This document shows, in pieces, positions 1 to 12,059 of a DNA stretch of 64,000 bases (its first letter is position 1; each line of letters starts with the position of its first letter). The notes under the pieces are model-generated. The model was not told where the DNA came from, did not search any database, and saw only the letters and a list, made by a program, of their open reading frames with translations. The stretch is taken from contig NC_034015.1 in assembly GCF_000346465.2 (NCBI RefSeq), positions 461,019 through 525,018 of the forward strand. Reading direction: 5' to 3'. A program made the position numbers and the translations under genes. The stretch comes from Prunus persica (taxonomy: Eukaryota; Streptophyta; Magnoliopsida; Rosales; Rosaceae).

Positions 1-1000
1 ACCCTTCCTCTCCATTGTTAAGCAATTGAAAAGAAGTGGGGGCCACATCACACAACGGAACGTCTCTTTATACTGATGGAATAGGTAACGTAAGATAGTT
101 ATTAAAAGTGTAGGTGGTATATTGAGACGTTTCAAAGAACATGTGATAATTTGAGACAACTTTGAAAGCACATGAGGCATATACATAAATAAGCATAAAA
201 AATATATAATAATGAAATATGAAATATTTATGGTCAAGTTTAATAATCAAACATTTTAATTGACGTAAATGTAAATTATAAATGAAATGTTAGATAAAAT
301 TATTTTGAATTTATAATATATTAAACACAACTCTGTCAAATTATTTAAAATGTTTATAACTTTCTTAATGAAAATCACCTAATGAGCAAAATAAGCATGA
401 AATTAACTAAATTAGATTGGAACCTCACAAGCAAATCTGTCATATGATCCAATCATGTCGGTTTTGGAAATTAGGGATCCAATTCGATCCGCCAAATTAC
501 CAATCTGTCGGTTTGCACAGATTGAGTTGGATCTTGCACACCCATAATTTCAAGGTTAAGATAATTTTAATTTGAGCCCTCATATTCACACCCACCTAAT
601 AGAGATGGCACTATCCTGATTAGATTAGTTTTACTTAAAATTGTGGACGAATCAATTACAATAAAACGGTTTGATTCAGTTTCATTTTAACAAAAATTTA
701 AAATAAATTTAGTTTTGCACAAATTTTTTTTTCTTTTGCATTTTTTCAAATTTGTTATCCAAATTACAACTCAAAAATAAAATTAAAATTAAAAAAATCA
801 TAATATGCTACATAGATTTTTCATTTTCTAGCTTATCAAATCATCCTAAAATTTTTTGACCAAAAAAACAACCATCCTAAAATTCAATATGCTATGAAAC
901 TTTAAATTTAATAACTAATATAGTTACAATTCAATAACTTTAAAGTTCCATCAAACTTCAAATTAAACTGTTATAAAGTCAAGAATAGAGCCCAAAATGG
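1..1000. other. AT-rich intergenic DNA, no gene seen
   Basis: The stretch is AT-rich with stop codons in all frames. No gene, RNA or recognisable transposon end was found before the hAT-like element that starts at 1009. Confidence 0.6.
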
Positions 1001-1008
1001 TAGAGCCC

Positions 1009-2114
1009 CAGAGCCGGCCTTAGGGCAGGGCTACCAGGGCTACAGCCCGGGGCCCACAGCTGAGGGGGACCCAAAATTTTTTTAAAGCTTATGTATATAT
1101 GTGTATAAAAAAAATTAAAAATTAAAACAAAAGAAGTTGCCGCATGTACCTGTCAATGAAAAGGGAAGCCAATCAATCCAATCAGTCTTTATATACTTAA
1201 TCTTCAAGAAGAAACGTACTGAGTAAGGAAGTCCCTTATTAATTATAAAATATAATATAAAACAAATCAACAAATATGGGGAATCAAAACAGACCCTTAG
1301 CCACAAAAAGAAGGAAAAACCTTTCGACCTTATCAGTTCATAACGCAACGCAAGCAATTTTTTTTTTTTCGGTGATTCTCCTCTTCTCCAACAGAGTTGG
1401 AAAATAAATCATCCACCAACTAGACCAGTGCCTTTCTTTGAAGGTAATTTTTTTTTAAAGATACATATAGAATCTAGATGTATAAATTTTTTAGTTGTAA
1501 TGCATATCTTTGTTAACTTTTTCTTATTTATTATTTGATTCAACAGAAAACTTGGCTGAGATTCTTGTTCTTTATAATTGGAAGTTTCAAATGGAAGAAA
1601 ATATGCTCAAAATTCAGGTTTTATTGTTCTTTGTTCATTAGTTTTATTATTTTTTATTGTGTTGTGTTTATTATAAAAATTAAAAAATGTTTTCTAAGAA
1701 ACGACTTTTCGGAAATCTCAAGAGACAAAGAAAGAAAAAAGTAGAAGAAATTGCTCAAAGTTTAAGAGGATCTTTGAATAATTGTGGAGGATGAAACGAA
1801 GATTGATCAAATCAAGAAATGCTTATGGAGATTCGGGAGGAAGCATGTAGACTCAAATATATAGTTTTCATTTTTAATGCAATATTTACAATCCGGGGTA
1901 CTCTTTTTCCTTCGTTTGGGGTTTTGTCCCATTGGGTTTTCCCCAAACAAGGTTTTAATGAGGCCCCAAAGTGTTCTTCCTTATCTTTTGTAAATTCTTA
2001 TAATTTTAATAAAATTAATTAGTTGATAATTATTTATTTATTTGTTTAATTTGTATAAAGGGGCACACTTGAGAAAATTTGCGCTGGCCCTTAGAAAACC
2101 CAGGACCGGCTCTG
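1009..2114. mobile_element. hAT-like non-autonomous DNA transposon
   Basis: The left end reads CAGAGCCGGCCTTAGG and the right end, reverse-complemented, reads CAGAGCCGGTCCTGGG, an imperfect terminal inverted repeat of the CAGRGCCGG type known for plant hAT elements. It is flanked by a perfect 8-bp direct repeat TAGAGCCC at 1001-1008 and 2115-2122, the target-site length expected of hAT. The 1.1-kb interior is AT-rich and holds only short reading frames (for example 1535-1744 plus) with no transposase motifs that I recognise, so it is most likely a deletion derivative moved in trans. Confidence 0.8.
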
Positions 2115-2122
2115 TAGAGCCC

Positions 2123-2560
2123 ACTATCTAATTGATTGAAGAAAAATAATAATGAAGTTTGTATGCCATATTCCCTTTAGAGTCAACCACAATTCACGGG
2201 AAGCTATCAACTTTGCCTATAAAAAGGCTTCATCCTTCTCTTACATTTTACACACACCATCTGAGAAGAAATGAGAGCCCAAGTAGAAAGGAAAGAAAGG
2301 AAGAGAAGAAAAAAGAGAATGAAGAAATAGGGTGAGTGAGTGGAGAGAAATATCAGTGAGCCACAGATATTGTGAACACTAAAGATGCAGCCCTATTATT
2401 TTATATAGTGAAAAGTTACTGCTGATGCTCTCCGAGGACGTAGGCATGGTCGAACCTCGTTAAATATTGTGTCTTATTTACTTTACGTGCAGCTCAATAT
2501 TCCCGCATATACCGTTCATTTTACAACATAAACATTTCTATCTAGTTATTTTCCAATGAG
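2123..2560 (+). mobile_element. LTR remnant (retrotransposon R-U5 type)
   Basis: A TATA box (TATAAAAAG, 2218-2226) is followed about 210 bp later by CTCCGAGGACGTAGGCATGG (about 2430-2449) and CGAACCTCG, a pairing I know from the transcript-start and R-U5 part of plant copia LTRs. No matching second LTR, primer-binding site or coding region follows; the sequence passes straight into the 18S rRNA relic. I read it as an old solo or truncated LTR. Its ends are not defined. Confidence 0.5.
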
Positions 2561-2611
2561 AGGATTACACATACAAAATAAAATAAAATAAATATAAAAG
2601 TAGACAGTTCG

Positions 2612-3457
2612 ATCCAGTTTAGCGAATGACTCATTAAATCAGTTATAGTTTGTTTGATGGTACCTACTACTCAGATAACCATAGTAATTTTAGAGCTGAT
2701 ACATGTAATAAACCCCGACTTTTGGAAGGGATGCATTTATTAGATAAAAGGCTGACGTGGGCTCTGCCGGTTGATCTGATGATTCATGATAACTCAACGG
2801 ATCGCATATCCATCGTGCTGGCAACACATCATTCAAATATCTACCCTATACTCTTTCGATGGTAGAATAGTGGCCTACCATAGTGGTAACGAGTGACAGA
2901 GAATTAGGGTTTGATTCAAGAGAAGAAGCTTGAGATACAACTACCATTTCCAAGGAAGGCAGCATGCATGCAAATTACCCAATCCTGACATGGGAAGGTA
3001 GTGACAATAAATAACAATACCAGACTTATAAAGTCTGGTAATTGGAATGAGTACAATCTCAATGCCTTAATGAGGATCCATTGGAGGCCAAGTCTGGTGC
3101 TAGCAGCCACGATAATTTCAGTTCCAATAGAGTATATTTAAGTTATTGCAGTTAAAAAGCTTGTAGTTAAACCTTGGGTTGGGTCGACCGGTCCACTTTT
3201 GGTGTGTACCGGTTGGCCCATCCCTTCTATCGTCTCTACGATCCTGGCCTTATTTGGCCGGGTCGTGTCTCCGGTGTTGTTACTTTGAAGAAATTAGAGT
3301 GCTCAAAGTAAGCCTACGCTCTGGATACATTAGCATGGGATAACGTCATAGGATTTTGGTCCTATTTTGTTGCCCTTTGGAATCAGAGTAATGATTAACA
3401 GGGATAGTCAGGGGCATTTGAATTTCATAATTAGAGGTGAAATTCTTGGATTATGCA
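2612..3457 (+). pseudogene. 18S rRNA pseudogene fragment
   Basis: From AGCGAATGACTCATTAAATC (2620) to GAGGTGAAATTCTTGG (about 3435-3450) the sequence follows plant nuclear 18S rRNA in order, covering about the 5' half of the gene after the first roughly 85 bases. Landmarks are the stretch at 2650-2760, the GATGGTAGAATAGTGGCCTA block near 2860, AAGGAAGGCAGCATG near 2952, the 530-loop region near 3095-3115 and GAAGAAATTAGAGTGCTCAA near 3287. Differences from the 18S sequence I remember are mostly C to T and G to A, as expected when methylated CpG decays. It stops abruptly within the gene, and the universally conserved loop is mutated, so it cannot be a functional rRNA. Confidence 0.92.
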
Positions 3458-4385
3458 AAATCTCAAAACCAAACCAAATCAAACAATCACAGTCTGGTTC
3501 AATTTTTAAACAACAAAAAAGACGCACCCTTCCACCCAAGCAGTAACTTGATAGTTCTCTTCTTTCTTCTCTAATTTTCTCTTCAGGTTTTTCTCTCCAT
3601 AATCTTAACCAAAAGGTACAAGAAGAATTTCACAACAAAAAAGAAAGAAGGAATCGGGTGGGGAAAGAAAACTAAGGGGTTTTTCCAGTTTGGTTTCATG
3701 CAAGTCTTGATCCTCACAGGTACTAGGTTTCTCAATTTTTAAGTTTGGATTTTATGAGTTGTGCTTACGTAATCTTGGTTTTGTCAAGGGAAATTTGTTT
3801 CTTACCGCAGAAAGTTCTTCATTTTTATGATAGCAACACTAAATCAAATGGCAATACGAACTTTCATCGAATCCTTTTAGTTGAGAACCCAATAATATCT
3901 CACTAATAACTGCTATCTATTTCTTAAAATTTATATAAAATTTATAATGCTCTACTATTTGATATGCAAATGAAAATTAGGTTAAAAGTCAAGATGAAAG
4001 TTTCTCTTATTATGTCTCTTTAGGAAAAATCCGATACAACGAACCCACACACCTTCATTCGAACCCATACTTAAATTTATGTTGCTCTAGAACCTCTCAC
4101 CTTGATGGACACACTCTAATTAGCCGTTATGTAAACCAGGACATGGCACATAATTTGTCCTTATCTACAATTTTCATCCTTATTGTATTAGAAAGGAACT
4201 ACAGTCCACAGTGGTGGGCATAGAGGAATAAACATCATATTTCAACTATATGTTATTTCTTATGTTTTGGCAAATTCCTATGTACCTGTCATTATACTAT
4301 TATTAGAGCCCCATCATAGACTCCGGGAAGGCCACTGCACTCAAACCTAGGGCCGTCACCATTTCACATAGCGTTTGACATGACC
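3458..4385. other. Intergenic stretch, no gene seen
   Basis: The DNA is AT-rich with a pyrimidine-rich patch at 3530-3600 that resembles a plant 5' leader, but no coding exon follows it. Nothing else is recognised. Confidence 0.5.
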
Positions 4386-4389
4386 AACA

Positions 4390-6370
4390 GATGATTAGCT
4401 CCAAGACGGTTTAGACACCATTACTACTCTCTTAGCCAACCAATTAGTCAAACAATCCTCCATTAACACCCTCCAAAAATTGTTCGAGACCCTAACCACC
4501 TCCCACGCCACCCTTGAATCTACCCTTACCTCTCAACTAACGCACCTATAGCAAACAATAGTCGAGGAACTCTAGCATTTGCAAAATCCACCCCCATCGC
4601 AAGAACACAATACCCAAGTCCCCACCATTAGCCCACAACCACCTTCATCTTGCATTTGTACTCTTCGGCACAATGCACACCCTCATTCTATCCCCACCTT
4701 AACCATCCTTCATTCATCCATACAACACCCCCCAGCTATACAGTTATCCTAACCCACATCTCCTCCACCTCTGCCTACACAATGCACATGAAACCTCTTA
4801 AACTGGATGTACAATGTTTTTCCAGCGAGGACCCATATGACTAGCTTGCCTATCTGAGCATTTCCTTATCTATTATAGAGTTCTTGAGGACTATAAAGTG
4901 ACATTCGCTGGTGTTCATTTTAGCAGTGACGCCTCCTTATGGATATGCTGGTTGGAGCAACGATTGCCCAAGGATTGGACCATTATTTTCACTTTGTTGT
5001 TTCAACATTTTGGCTCAGCATACATGAATGGTTTCAAATCCACCTTTTGTCACATTTAGCCAATCGGAACTCTGGAGGAGTATTTTGCCTTATTCACCAA
5101 ACTAGCATGTCAAGCCCTTGATTTGACCATGTCCCAGCTCAAACATGTTTTTGATTGGGGGCTAAAAGAATTCCGCTTTGATGTTTAAGCCTTGCAGCCT
5201 ATACCCTTTCTAAGACAAAATGCCTAGCCCTGGTTCAATACTAAAAATCAAATATGACGACCCCATCACAATCCTTATTTTAATCGTTTCTTCTTTTAAA
5301 TGCCCTTTCCCCTCCACCACAACCCAAGCCCCCATCCCTTCACCCTTACTCTCACCCACTCTACCCTAACAATCAGCACCATGACAGCTGATACAAGCCA
5401 AGGCCTAAGATTAATGAGCGAAAGGCCTTTGTTTTAACTGCAACGAAAGGTACATTGTGGCCTTGATTGACGTCGTTGAACCATATAAGGAACCTTTGGA
5501 GTTGCATGACTGTCCACTAGCACCCAATACCCCTAAAACACTATAAGCACAGGTGGATATGGAATTTACCATCCAATCCATCATTGGTCTTGATTTTCCA
5601 TACCACATGCGGCGGGAAAGGTTGGGCCCATTCATGTTTTCATAGACTCTAAGGCAACATTCAATTTCCTCCATCTAGAGTTGCAAAATAATAAAATAAT
5701 AATAATAATTGGCTCTCCCCATTGGCATTTCCTTTGCTCAATAGCTTTATACAACGTCATGAGAAAAAATGGTCACTCAAGGTACGTGCATAACCTCTTT
5801 GTGCAGATTTAGTGGTATAACCTCCATTTTTGAATTGCTTGAAGTAGTTGGCTTTGATATCGTCTTAGGGGCATAATGGCTAGAAACATTGGGCGTCATT
5901 GAATGAGATGTTAAATAAAAGATTATGCACTTCAATATTGGGGATCAATCAGATAGCTGGGTAGGCCTCACCTTTTCACCTACAACAACTATTATCTGCC
6001 AACTCATAGCCCGAACTCCAGCATTTAAAAAAGAAGGGTTCTTGGCCCAACTTGTTCCTTTTTCCCTTGTGGCCTAAGATACATGAACATTTCTTTAGAA
6101 TTCCTCCAGGTCCTCGAGCAATTTTCAGATCCGTTCAACCCACCCACTTGACTTCCTTCTCACACCTCTAAGTGGACCACCATATTACGTTAGCCCAAGG
6201 CACTTCTCCGTTCAATATACAGAAGACTAGAATTGAAATTCTTGTCTAGAAAATATTGAATCTGGGTATAATTCGGCCAAGCTCAAGTCCATACTCGTCT
6301 CATGTCCTCCATGTCCGCATAAAAGATAGCTTTTTGTGGCTATATGTTTACAGAAGTAGGGATTTCCTGA
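4390..6370 (+). mobile_element. Degenerate Ty3/gypsy element, gag to start of RT
   Basis: Broken plus-strand frames show the order gag, protease, reverse transcriptase. At 4790-5160 the translation has the gag core features LDVQCFSSEDPYDW and LEQRLPKDW followed by FQHFGSAYMN. Near 5630 the protease signature reads FIDSKATFNFLH, where an active copy would have DSGAT (the catalytic Asp is present, the following Gly-Ala is altered). At 6256-6330 the entry to RT, LNLGIIRPSSSPYSS, is clear and then ends. Many frameshifts and stops interrupt it and no LTRs were found, so it is an old truncated copy. A short (AAT)n run lies at 5685-5710. Confidence 0.8.
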
Positions 6371-6387
6371 GATTTCATCAATTGAAA

Positions 6388-7151
6388 TTAAGGAAATTTA
6401 GATACAAAAGCATATGGCCATATTCCATAATGAGGTCCCTGAACATTCGCTCCTACACTAATTCCATCATCATTCCTATAGAATCCAAAAGAGGAAACAT
6501 ATATAGGGAGATATCTCAAGATTTTCCACACAATTTGTCCAAGTTCTTTTCTTAGGGAATGAATATTAAACCAAAAAATATTTCCATGAAAGTCCATGAA
6601 AAATAAATATTTAGTTACATTTATAGTGCCATTGTAGATAATAGTAAATAATAAATTATCATAAGAAATATGAGCCAAATAGTACATATTATTATGCAAA
6701 TAATGGAATCCTTAGAAATTAGCAGAAGAACTAGTTAGCCATACAAATCCATCAGAAGTATTACCCATATCATATTTAATCTTCATCACGTCAAGAGAAG
6801 ACCTAGATTGAGGAAAGAACTTCTCATGCAAAAGTTTAATCTTTTCCTCAAAATTAAAATCAGTAATGTGAATGATTTCCTTAGGCTAAGCAAACTTATT
6901 AGTTGAGCTAGAAGCACCTCCCAAAGAGATAGGCTCATATGGATGATGAGAAGAAGTGCGAGCATGGAGGCCTAGTTTGCAAGTCATTGGAAAAACATAA
7001 ATAACATCATAGTTAGGAAAAGGCAAATCAAGATTATTGATACAAAAAGCCTCATGTAGATAGTGTGGTTCGTCATCAAGTCGATGCATCAGCAGATAAT
7101 GCTTCTCAAATTCCCTAAAAGGACAAGAATCGTAGCGGTGTGCTAACCCTG
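6388..7151 (-). pseudogene. Unidentified coding remnant, one frame with two stops
   Basis: On the minus strand a single frame runs from a splice-acceptor-like GTGCAG at about 7151 down to 6388, roughly 250 codons broken only by TAG near 6876 and TAA near 6712. Readable pieces include CPFREFEKHYLL, LDLPFPNYDVIYVFP, DMGNTSDGFVWLT and DGISVGANVQGPHYG. The frame is preserved across both stops, so this looks like one exon of a real protein that has lost function recently, or an exon whose stops are true ends of pieces. I do not recognise the family. It lies next to the gypsy relic and an inverted repeat, so capture by a mobile element is possible. Confidence 0.4.
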
Positions 7152-7195
7152 CACATAAAAAATAACACTAAGCATCGTTTGGAAAAAATAGAAGA

Positions 7196-7490
7196 AAGAT
7201 TTTTCATGCTTGTTGAAGAAAGGAGGAGGAGAGGCTAAACAACGTTTTGTTTTTTGCTCAATTAAACCTTTTGTTTTTGATAATTCATTCAAATGGGACC
7301 TTTCTGGGTATTCTTTTCTTTGAGACAAGAAACAAATAGATATTGGATATTCTTATTATTAAAAAAAAAATTTATACTACATTGAACTGTAGGTTGCTGC
7401 CTGGTGTCAAAGACAAGGTTCAATTGAGCAAAAAACAAAACGTTGTTCAACCTCTCCTCCTCCTTTCTTCAACAACCATGAAAAAAAAAT
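7196..7490. repeat. Imperfect inverted repeat, arms about 75 bp
   Basis: The left arm (about 7199-7271) and right arm (about 7410-7489) are reverse complements with few mismatches. The core is GAAGAAAGGAGGAGGAGAGG followed by an AACAACGTTTTGTTTTTTGC block, and the spacer is about 140 bp. Similarity fades inward through ACCTTTTGTTTTTGATA versus ACCTTGTCTTTGACA. A transcript would fold into a long hairpin. No flanking target duplication was found, so it may be a foldback element or a local inverted duplication. Confidence 0.75.
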
Positions 7491-8794
7491 GGGCTCCTTA
7501 GATCTAGGTCCAAAACGATTAGCTATCATTGGGTTTAGTCCGCGTGTTTTTGGTTTTAGATGCAGGTCCTTTGATATTTATTACTTTTTTTGTTGTGTCG
7601 ATTTTACCCTTTGAGGTAAATAAGGAAAACACATTTAAAATATAAATTTAATGCATTAATTACTTATAATTGAATTTCCTAATTTAAATTTTGAATTCTT
7701 TCCTTGATAATATTTACCTAATATATGCATAAAATATAATTTAATCAATGAAAAGTAAAGACCCACATATTATACCAATCGATCAGACAAACACCCACAT
7801 GAATTTATGTACCTGACGTATAGGTAAATAGTGTTATTATTAGCAACGAAAAAAACATAGTGATAAATCGTGTTACCTATAAGTTAGGAACCAAAATTAA
7901 AAGACTGCATATAAGTTAGGAACATAAATTAGAAGACTACCAATAAGGTAGATACAAAAATAGACAAATAAAAATTGTATGTTACCTATAAAAAATATGT
8001 AAATAAAATACTATTATACATTGTCGAAAATATGAAAAAACACATATATACCTATGCAATAGGCAATAGAACAATATACCTACACTATAGGATTTCTACT
8101 ATATATATCTATAAGAGTATGTCATATACCTCTACCATAGTGTGAACAAAAATAAAAATTGTTACCTATAACTCAAGTACTAAATGATGTGTTTGCAAAT
8201 TGATCTGGTTTTTCCTTGCATGCTTCAAATGATATGGTTTTCTGTGCATGGAAACCGCAGAAATACGTAGGTAGTTGTTTTAGAGGGAAATGCCGTTTTG
8301 GATCATTATTGATCCTTTGTGTCTTACAATATAAATTTAGCAAATGAATGCCATCATCCATCACTACCTCTCTTTGATCTACTCTTGCATGTGATGTATG
8401 TTTCCGTGTGCATACAGAGGTACTAAAAGTTTCACAATCAAATGCTTTGGTCGACAATGTATAATAGTTTGTAACAACGTAATTTTTGGGATATGTTCAC
8501 GATTTTTTTCCTTTTCTATTCAATGACAAACGTTATAAATGGCTAATTATTATCACATAAATTACTATTACCCAATTCAAAGCATAAGGGGCAACATTGG
8601 AACAAACAATAATTTTAAAAAATTAAAAATAAAAAGATTACATCATAAAAGATTAAAAAAAGAATGTAATCCTATGTGGCACAAAAGTCAACGGACTTGT
8701 ATCAAAGTCACAAAATCCGAGGATTAAACCCAACTTTTCAATGGAGATTTGGATCTATATCAACTTTTCTATAAAAAAAATTCAAAAAAATTCA

Positions 8795-8825
<31 letters not shown>

Positions 8826-9240
8826 TACCTGCAAGTCACCCTCCCCTTCATCTCTTCCTCCTTAACTTACCCAAGTTAAAGAAAACTAGCAAAGAGACTT
8901 GAGTTAAAGGAGTTGAAAGAAAAACAAACACGTGTTGCTTTGTAAAGAAGCCACGTTAGCTGTTGAGGAGGAATGGCTCTTGATATATCAAGAGCCAAGC
9001 ATTGTCCTTTTTGGAATTATGGAAGTTTCATTAAAGTCTAGCGCGTCCTTAAATTTAATTTTGGCATAATCAGAAAATGAAAGCACCTAATGAGCTGCTT
9101 TCTCTCACAACAATTATTCACAATAAATGAATTTTTTTTTTTATCTCTTACCAAACATGGTGAGCTTTAAAAAATTTCAAAATCATCACCTATAGTCCCA
9201 AATAAGCAATTTTAAACAGGCACTAATAAAATAAACAAAT
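7491..9240. other. AT-rich intergenic DNA with (AT)n run
   Basis: Mostly AT-rich, with an (AT)n microsatellite at about 8797-8825. A 94-codon open frame on the minus strand at 8173-8457 has no family that I recognise and is not listed as a gene. Nothing else is supported. Confidence 0.5.
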
Positions 9241-9246
9241 TAATTC

Positions 9247-9560
9247 ATGAAGACATATATCTCCCTATCATAGAAAAAAATGAAGAACAAAAAAAAAAGG
9301 GGGAGAATGTGTTAGTATACTTCAAAAAAGAGTTTCCAAAGTGTTTTATCGGAAAATAAGGACCAATAAGAGGAAGGGAAAGAAAAGTAGGACGAAGAAA
9401 ACAAGGGAATGAGGAAATAAGAAAACAAGGGAAAGAGGAAATAATGAGTGGAAGTAATAATGGGGAAGAGGTAACGAAGGTGGAACAAGGTGAAGTGGAA
9501 GGATAGAAAGATGAATATGAAAAGAGAAAGATAGGGCGAGAGACCTTGAGAGAACATTTG
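9247..9560. repeat. Purine-rich low-complexity tract
   Basis: The plus strand is strongly purine-rich (GGAAAGA, GGGAAGAGG and similar). It contains a short tandem copy of AAACAAGGGAAAGAGGAAAT near 9395-9445. Minus-strand open frames here (9245-9632) are compositional artefacts. Confidence 0.6.
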
Positions 9561-9604
9561 GACCTTTTCATTCATATCATGTTTGCCTAAAAAAGAGGGT
9601 AGAC

Positions 9605-11440
9605 AATGTGAGCTTGGGCTTAAACTCGACATGAATAAGGCTTACGATAAGGTGGAATGAGATTTTTTCGATACCACGATAGTGCAAATGGGCTTCAATT
9701 GTTGTTGGGTTGAGTTTGTCATGTGTTGTATTCGACATGTTTGTTTCTCCTTGCTCATAAATAGTAAACCTAGGACTTTTTTTTTTATTCCCCTCCCATG
9801 GTTTGAGACAAGGAGACCCTTTATCCCCTATCTATTTCTCTTGGTCAACGAGGTTTTATCTCGCAACATCATTGGGGCAGTGGATTAGGGCAGGCTTTAT
9901 AGTATCCAAATTTGTAGAGGGGGCCCTGGTATCTTGCATATGTTATTTGCTGATGATATTTTATTTTTCATAAGAGCCACCAAACATGATTGCATGAATT
10001 TTATGAAATTACTTTATGCCTATTGTGAAGCCTCATGTCAGGTAGTTAACTATACATAAATCTTCCATCTTTTTGAGTGCAAATTATCCTACTCAGCATG
10101 CTTTGGAGATGAGAAAAGTCTTGAGGGTTCCGGTTTTGGACAATCTATTGATCTATTTGGGACTACCCTCAAATTGAGGAAAGTCAAAACAACAACCACT
10201 AAACTATATTGAGGAAAGGATTTCAAAAAAGATACAAGGTTGGAAAGCTAGTCTCCTCTCATGGCAGGTAGAGAAGTTCTTATCAAGTCTATGGCTATAG
10301 TTGTCCCTTGTTACCCAATGTCTTGTTTCAATTCCCAAAAGGCATTTCCAAGAAAATCATTAATGAATTGGGAAGGTTTTTGTGGGGGGCAAATAATTTA
10401 CTGAAAAAGTTGGGATGCCCGTTGTCTTCCTAAACAAGTGAGGGGTTTGGGCTTTTGAGATATTGAGACTTTTAAATAATGCTCTATGTTGTACATGAAG
10501 TGTCTCTGAGGCCCACCCTTAAGAACCCAAAGTGGACCTAGTCCCAGCTCACTTGAGGAAGTGATTGGCCCCCTCTAAAAATCTAGAATTGGCCTCCCCT
10601 AACACTACCCAGGCTCAATTGAGACAAGTCAAGGCCATCCAGGCCCATGAAATGGCCAGGCACCAAGGTCTCACGCACGAGACCATGTTTTGCGCCTTTG
10701 AGAAGGCCCAAACCTTGGCATCGAGGCCCACCAGACTTGATCCCAAAAGTTGTGCTAATCCCATATCAGAAACAACCACGTGCCATAATCCCATCGACCC
10801 CTCAATCCGAGGATGCTACGTCATCAGAGGTTTAATAGTCACACATCAGAAGAGAATAAAAAGAGGGCTCCTCCTTTTCAAAAAAAAAAGGGTAGCTAGA
10901 ACTCTCCCTCGACTTAAGAATACTACTTGTAATAATTCTTTTGGGAAAGATCTGACTTAGGCATCGAAGGGTGGTTGGTGGCCCTACCACCACCTCTAGT
11001 GACCTTTTCTTGTTTTCTCCTTACGGAAGTCAACATCCATTGCCCATGGCACAACGTTGCTCCCCAAAATACAAGGAAAAGAGAGTTCTACATAAGTGCG
11101 TTCTTGAAGCCAAAAGAACCATCCTTAAGAAAGGTTGGGCTGAAAGGGTTTAGGCACTCTGAATTGGTGGTGCAAAAATCAAGCATCAACAGACTCCTTC
11201 CCAAGCAGTGCTGGTGATTTGGTGTAACTCTAATTTCTCAATGGGCTCGTGTGATCAAAAGGAAATATTTCCCAAACTTTGATTTTTCAAAGGCTCGGAG
11301 AGGGGAAGATCATCTTGGGCCTAGATTAGCTTGTTGGAGGGTAGGGAACATTTTTTTGAAGGGTCTAAGTGGTAAATTGGAGATGGGAGCCCTGTTCAGA
11401 TATTGTTGCATCTACCCAAGTGCAAGTAGTCATACTTAGT
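9605..11440 (+). mobile_element. LINE (non-LTR) reverse transcriptase remnant
   Basis: Plus-strand broken frames follow the plant L1-type RT order: LDMNKAYDKVEWDF (about 9623), MGFNCCWVEFVM, then in another frame GLRQGDPLSP (about 9803), and the catalytic LFADDILFF at 9942-9968. Downstream come WARVIKRKYFPNFDF and DHLGPRLACWR (11230-11330), the usual region after the RT thumb. Several frameshifts and stops make it inactive. A solo LTR (10507-11191) separates the RT part from the later part, so the LINE was here first. Confidence 0.88.
10507..11191 (+). mobile_element. Solo LTR nested in the LINE
   Basis: The segment starts TGAGGCCCACC and ends GCATCAACA, so it has TG...CA ends. It is bordered by GTCTC (10502-10506) and GACTC (11192-11196), a 5-bp target duplication with one mismatch. 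Removing it rejoins the interrupted LINE frame sensibly (MKCL to LPKQCW). Inside it, CTGACTTAGGCATCGAAGGG (about 10953) is a motif shared with three other LTRs in this window, near 28550, 38025 and 61170. No internal retrotransposon genes remain, so it arose by recombination between two LTRs. Confidence 0.7.
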
Positions 11441-12043
11441 AATAATCTTGGAAGTTCAAGTGTGGTATCCTCAAGGAGCAGGTAGACAAATGTCTGCAAA
11501 AAAAGAAATAATTAAACATACCAAAATAAAATTGACAAGCAAAATGGAAAAGTAATTTGATTTTAGTGTTGTAGAGATTGAGTTTATTAAAAATGAAATA
11601 TCAATAATGGAAATGCTAAGGCATCAAGGTTCAATTCTTTAAGCAAAATATGTTTCATGCTCTTTGATCCAAATTATAACTCGATTAAAATTATCATTGA
11701 GAAACTTTAATCGGAAGATAAAGAAATTAAAACTAATTTAATTTTTCAATATTATCTTTTGTTAATGATTGTTCAGAAAATGAAATTGCTTAATATCTAA
11801 TTTTTTTTAATTGAAAAGCATGTTAAGTCAGTTCTTAACAATGAGAAAAATATAATTGAACTCATGAAAAGATAGTAGCACTTAACATCAATCAAAATAA
11901 AAGGATATGAAAATATTAAACAACCAAAAATAAAAGAATTAGCAATTCATACCGTATATTGGATTAAAGAACAATTCACAAACTTACTCAAAGGACATTC
12001 CCTTTAGCCTTAGCTAGAGTTCTAGCAACTCATTACAAAGAAA
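11441..12043. other. AT-rich DNA left of the CACTA element
   Basis: No gene is seen. The right flank of the CACTA element (25663 onward) appears to continue the same kind of AT-rich sequence, consistent with a simple insertion at AAA. Confidence 0.45.
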
Positions 12044-12057
12044 CACTACTACAAAAA
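12044..12057 (+). repeat. CACTA terminal inverted repeat, left
   Basis: CACTACTACAAAAA matches the right terminus exactly after reverse complement. The preceding AAA (12041-12043) is the target duplication. Confidence 0.95.
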
Positions 12058-12059
12058 AG

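Noticed and set aside
2612..3457. Functional nuclear rRNA gene
   Set aside because: It is truncated on both sides, with many substitutions in universally conserved positions and no adjoining ITS or 5.8S.
9245..9632. Ser/Phe/Pro-rich minus-strand frames of about 107 codons
   Set aside because: They are produced by a purine-rich tract read in complement; they overlap each other and lack motifs.
10565..10960. 131-codon plus-strand protein in the solo LTR
   Set aside because: It lies wholly inside a TG...CA segment with a target duplication; the translation has no domain and LTRs are not coding.
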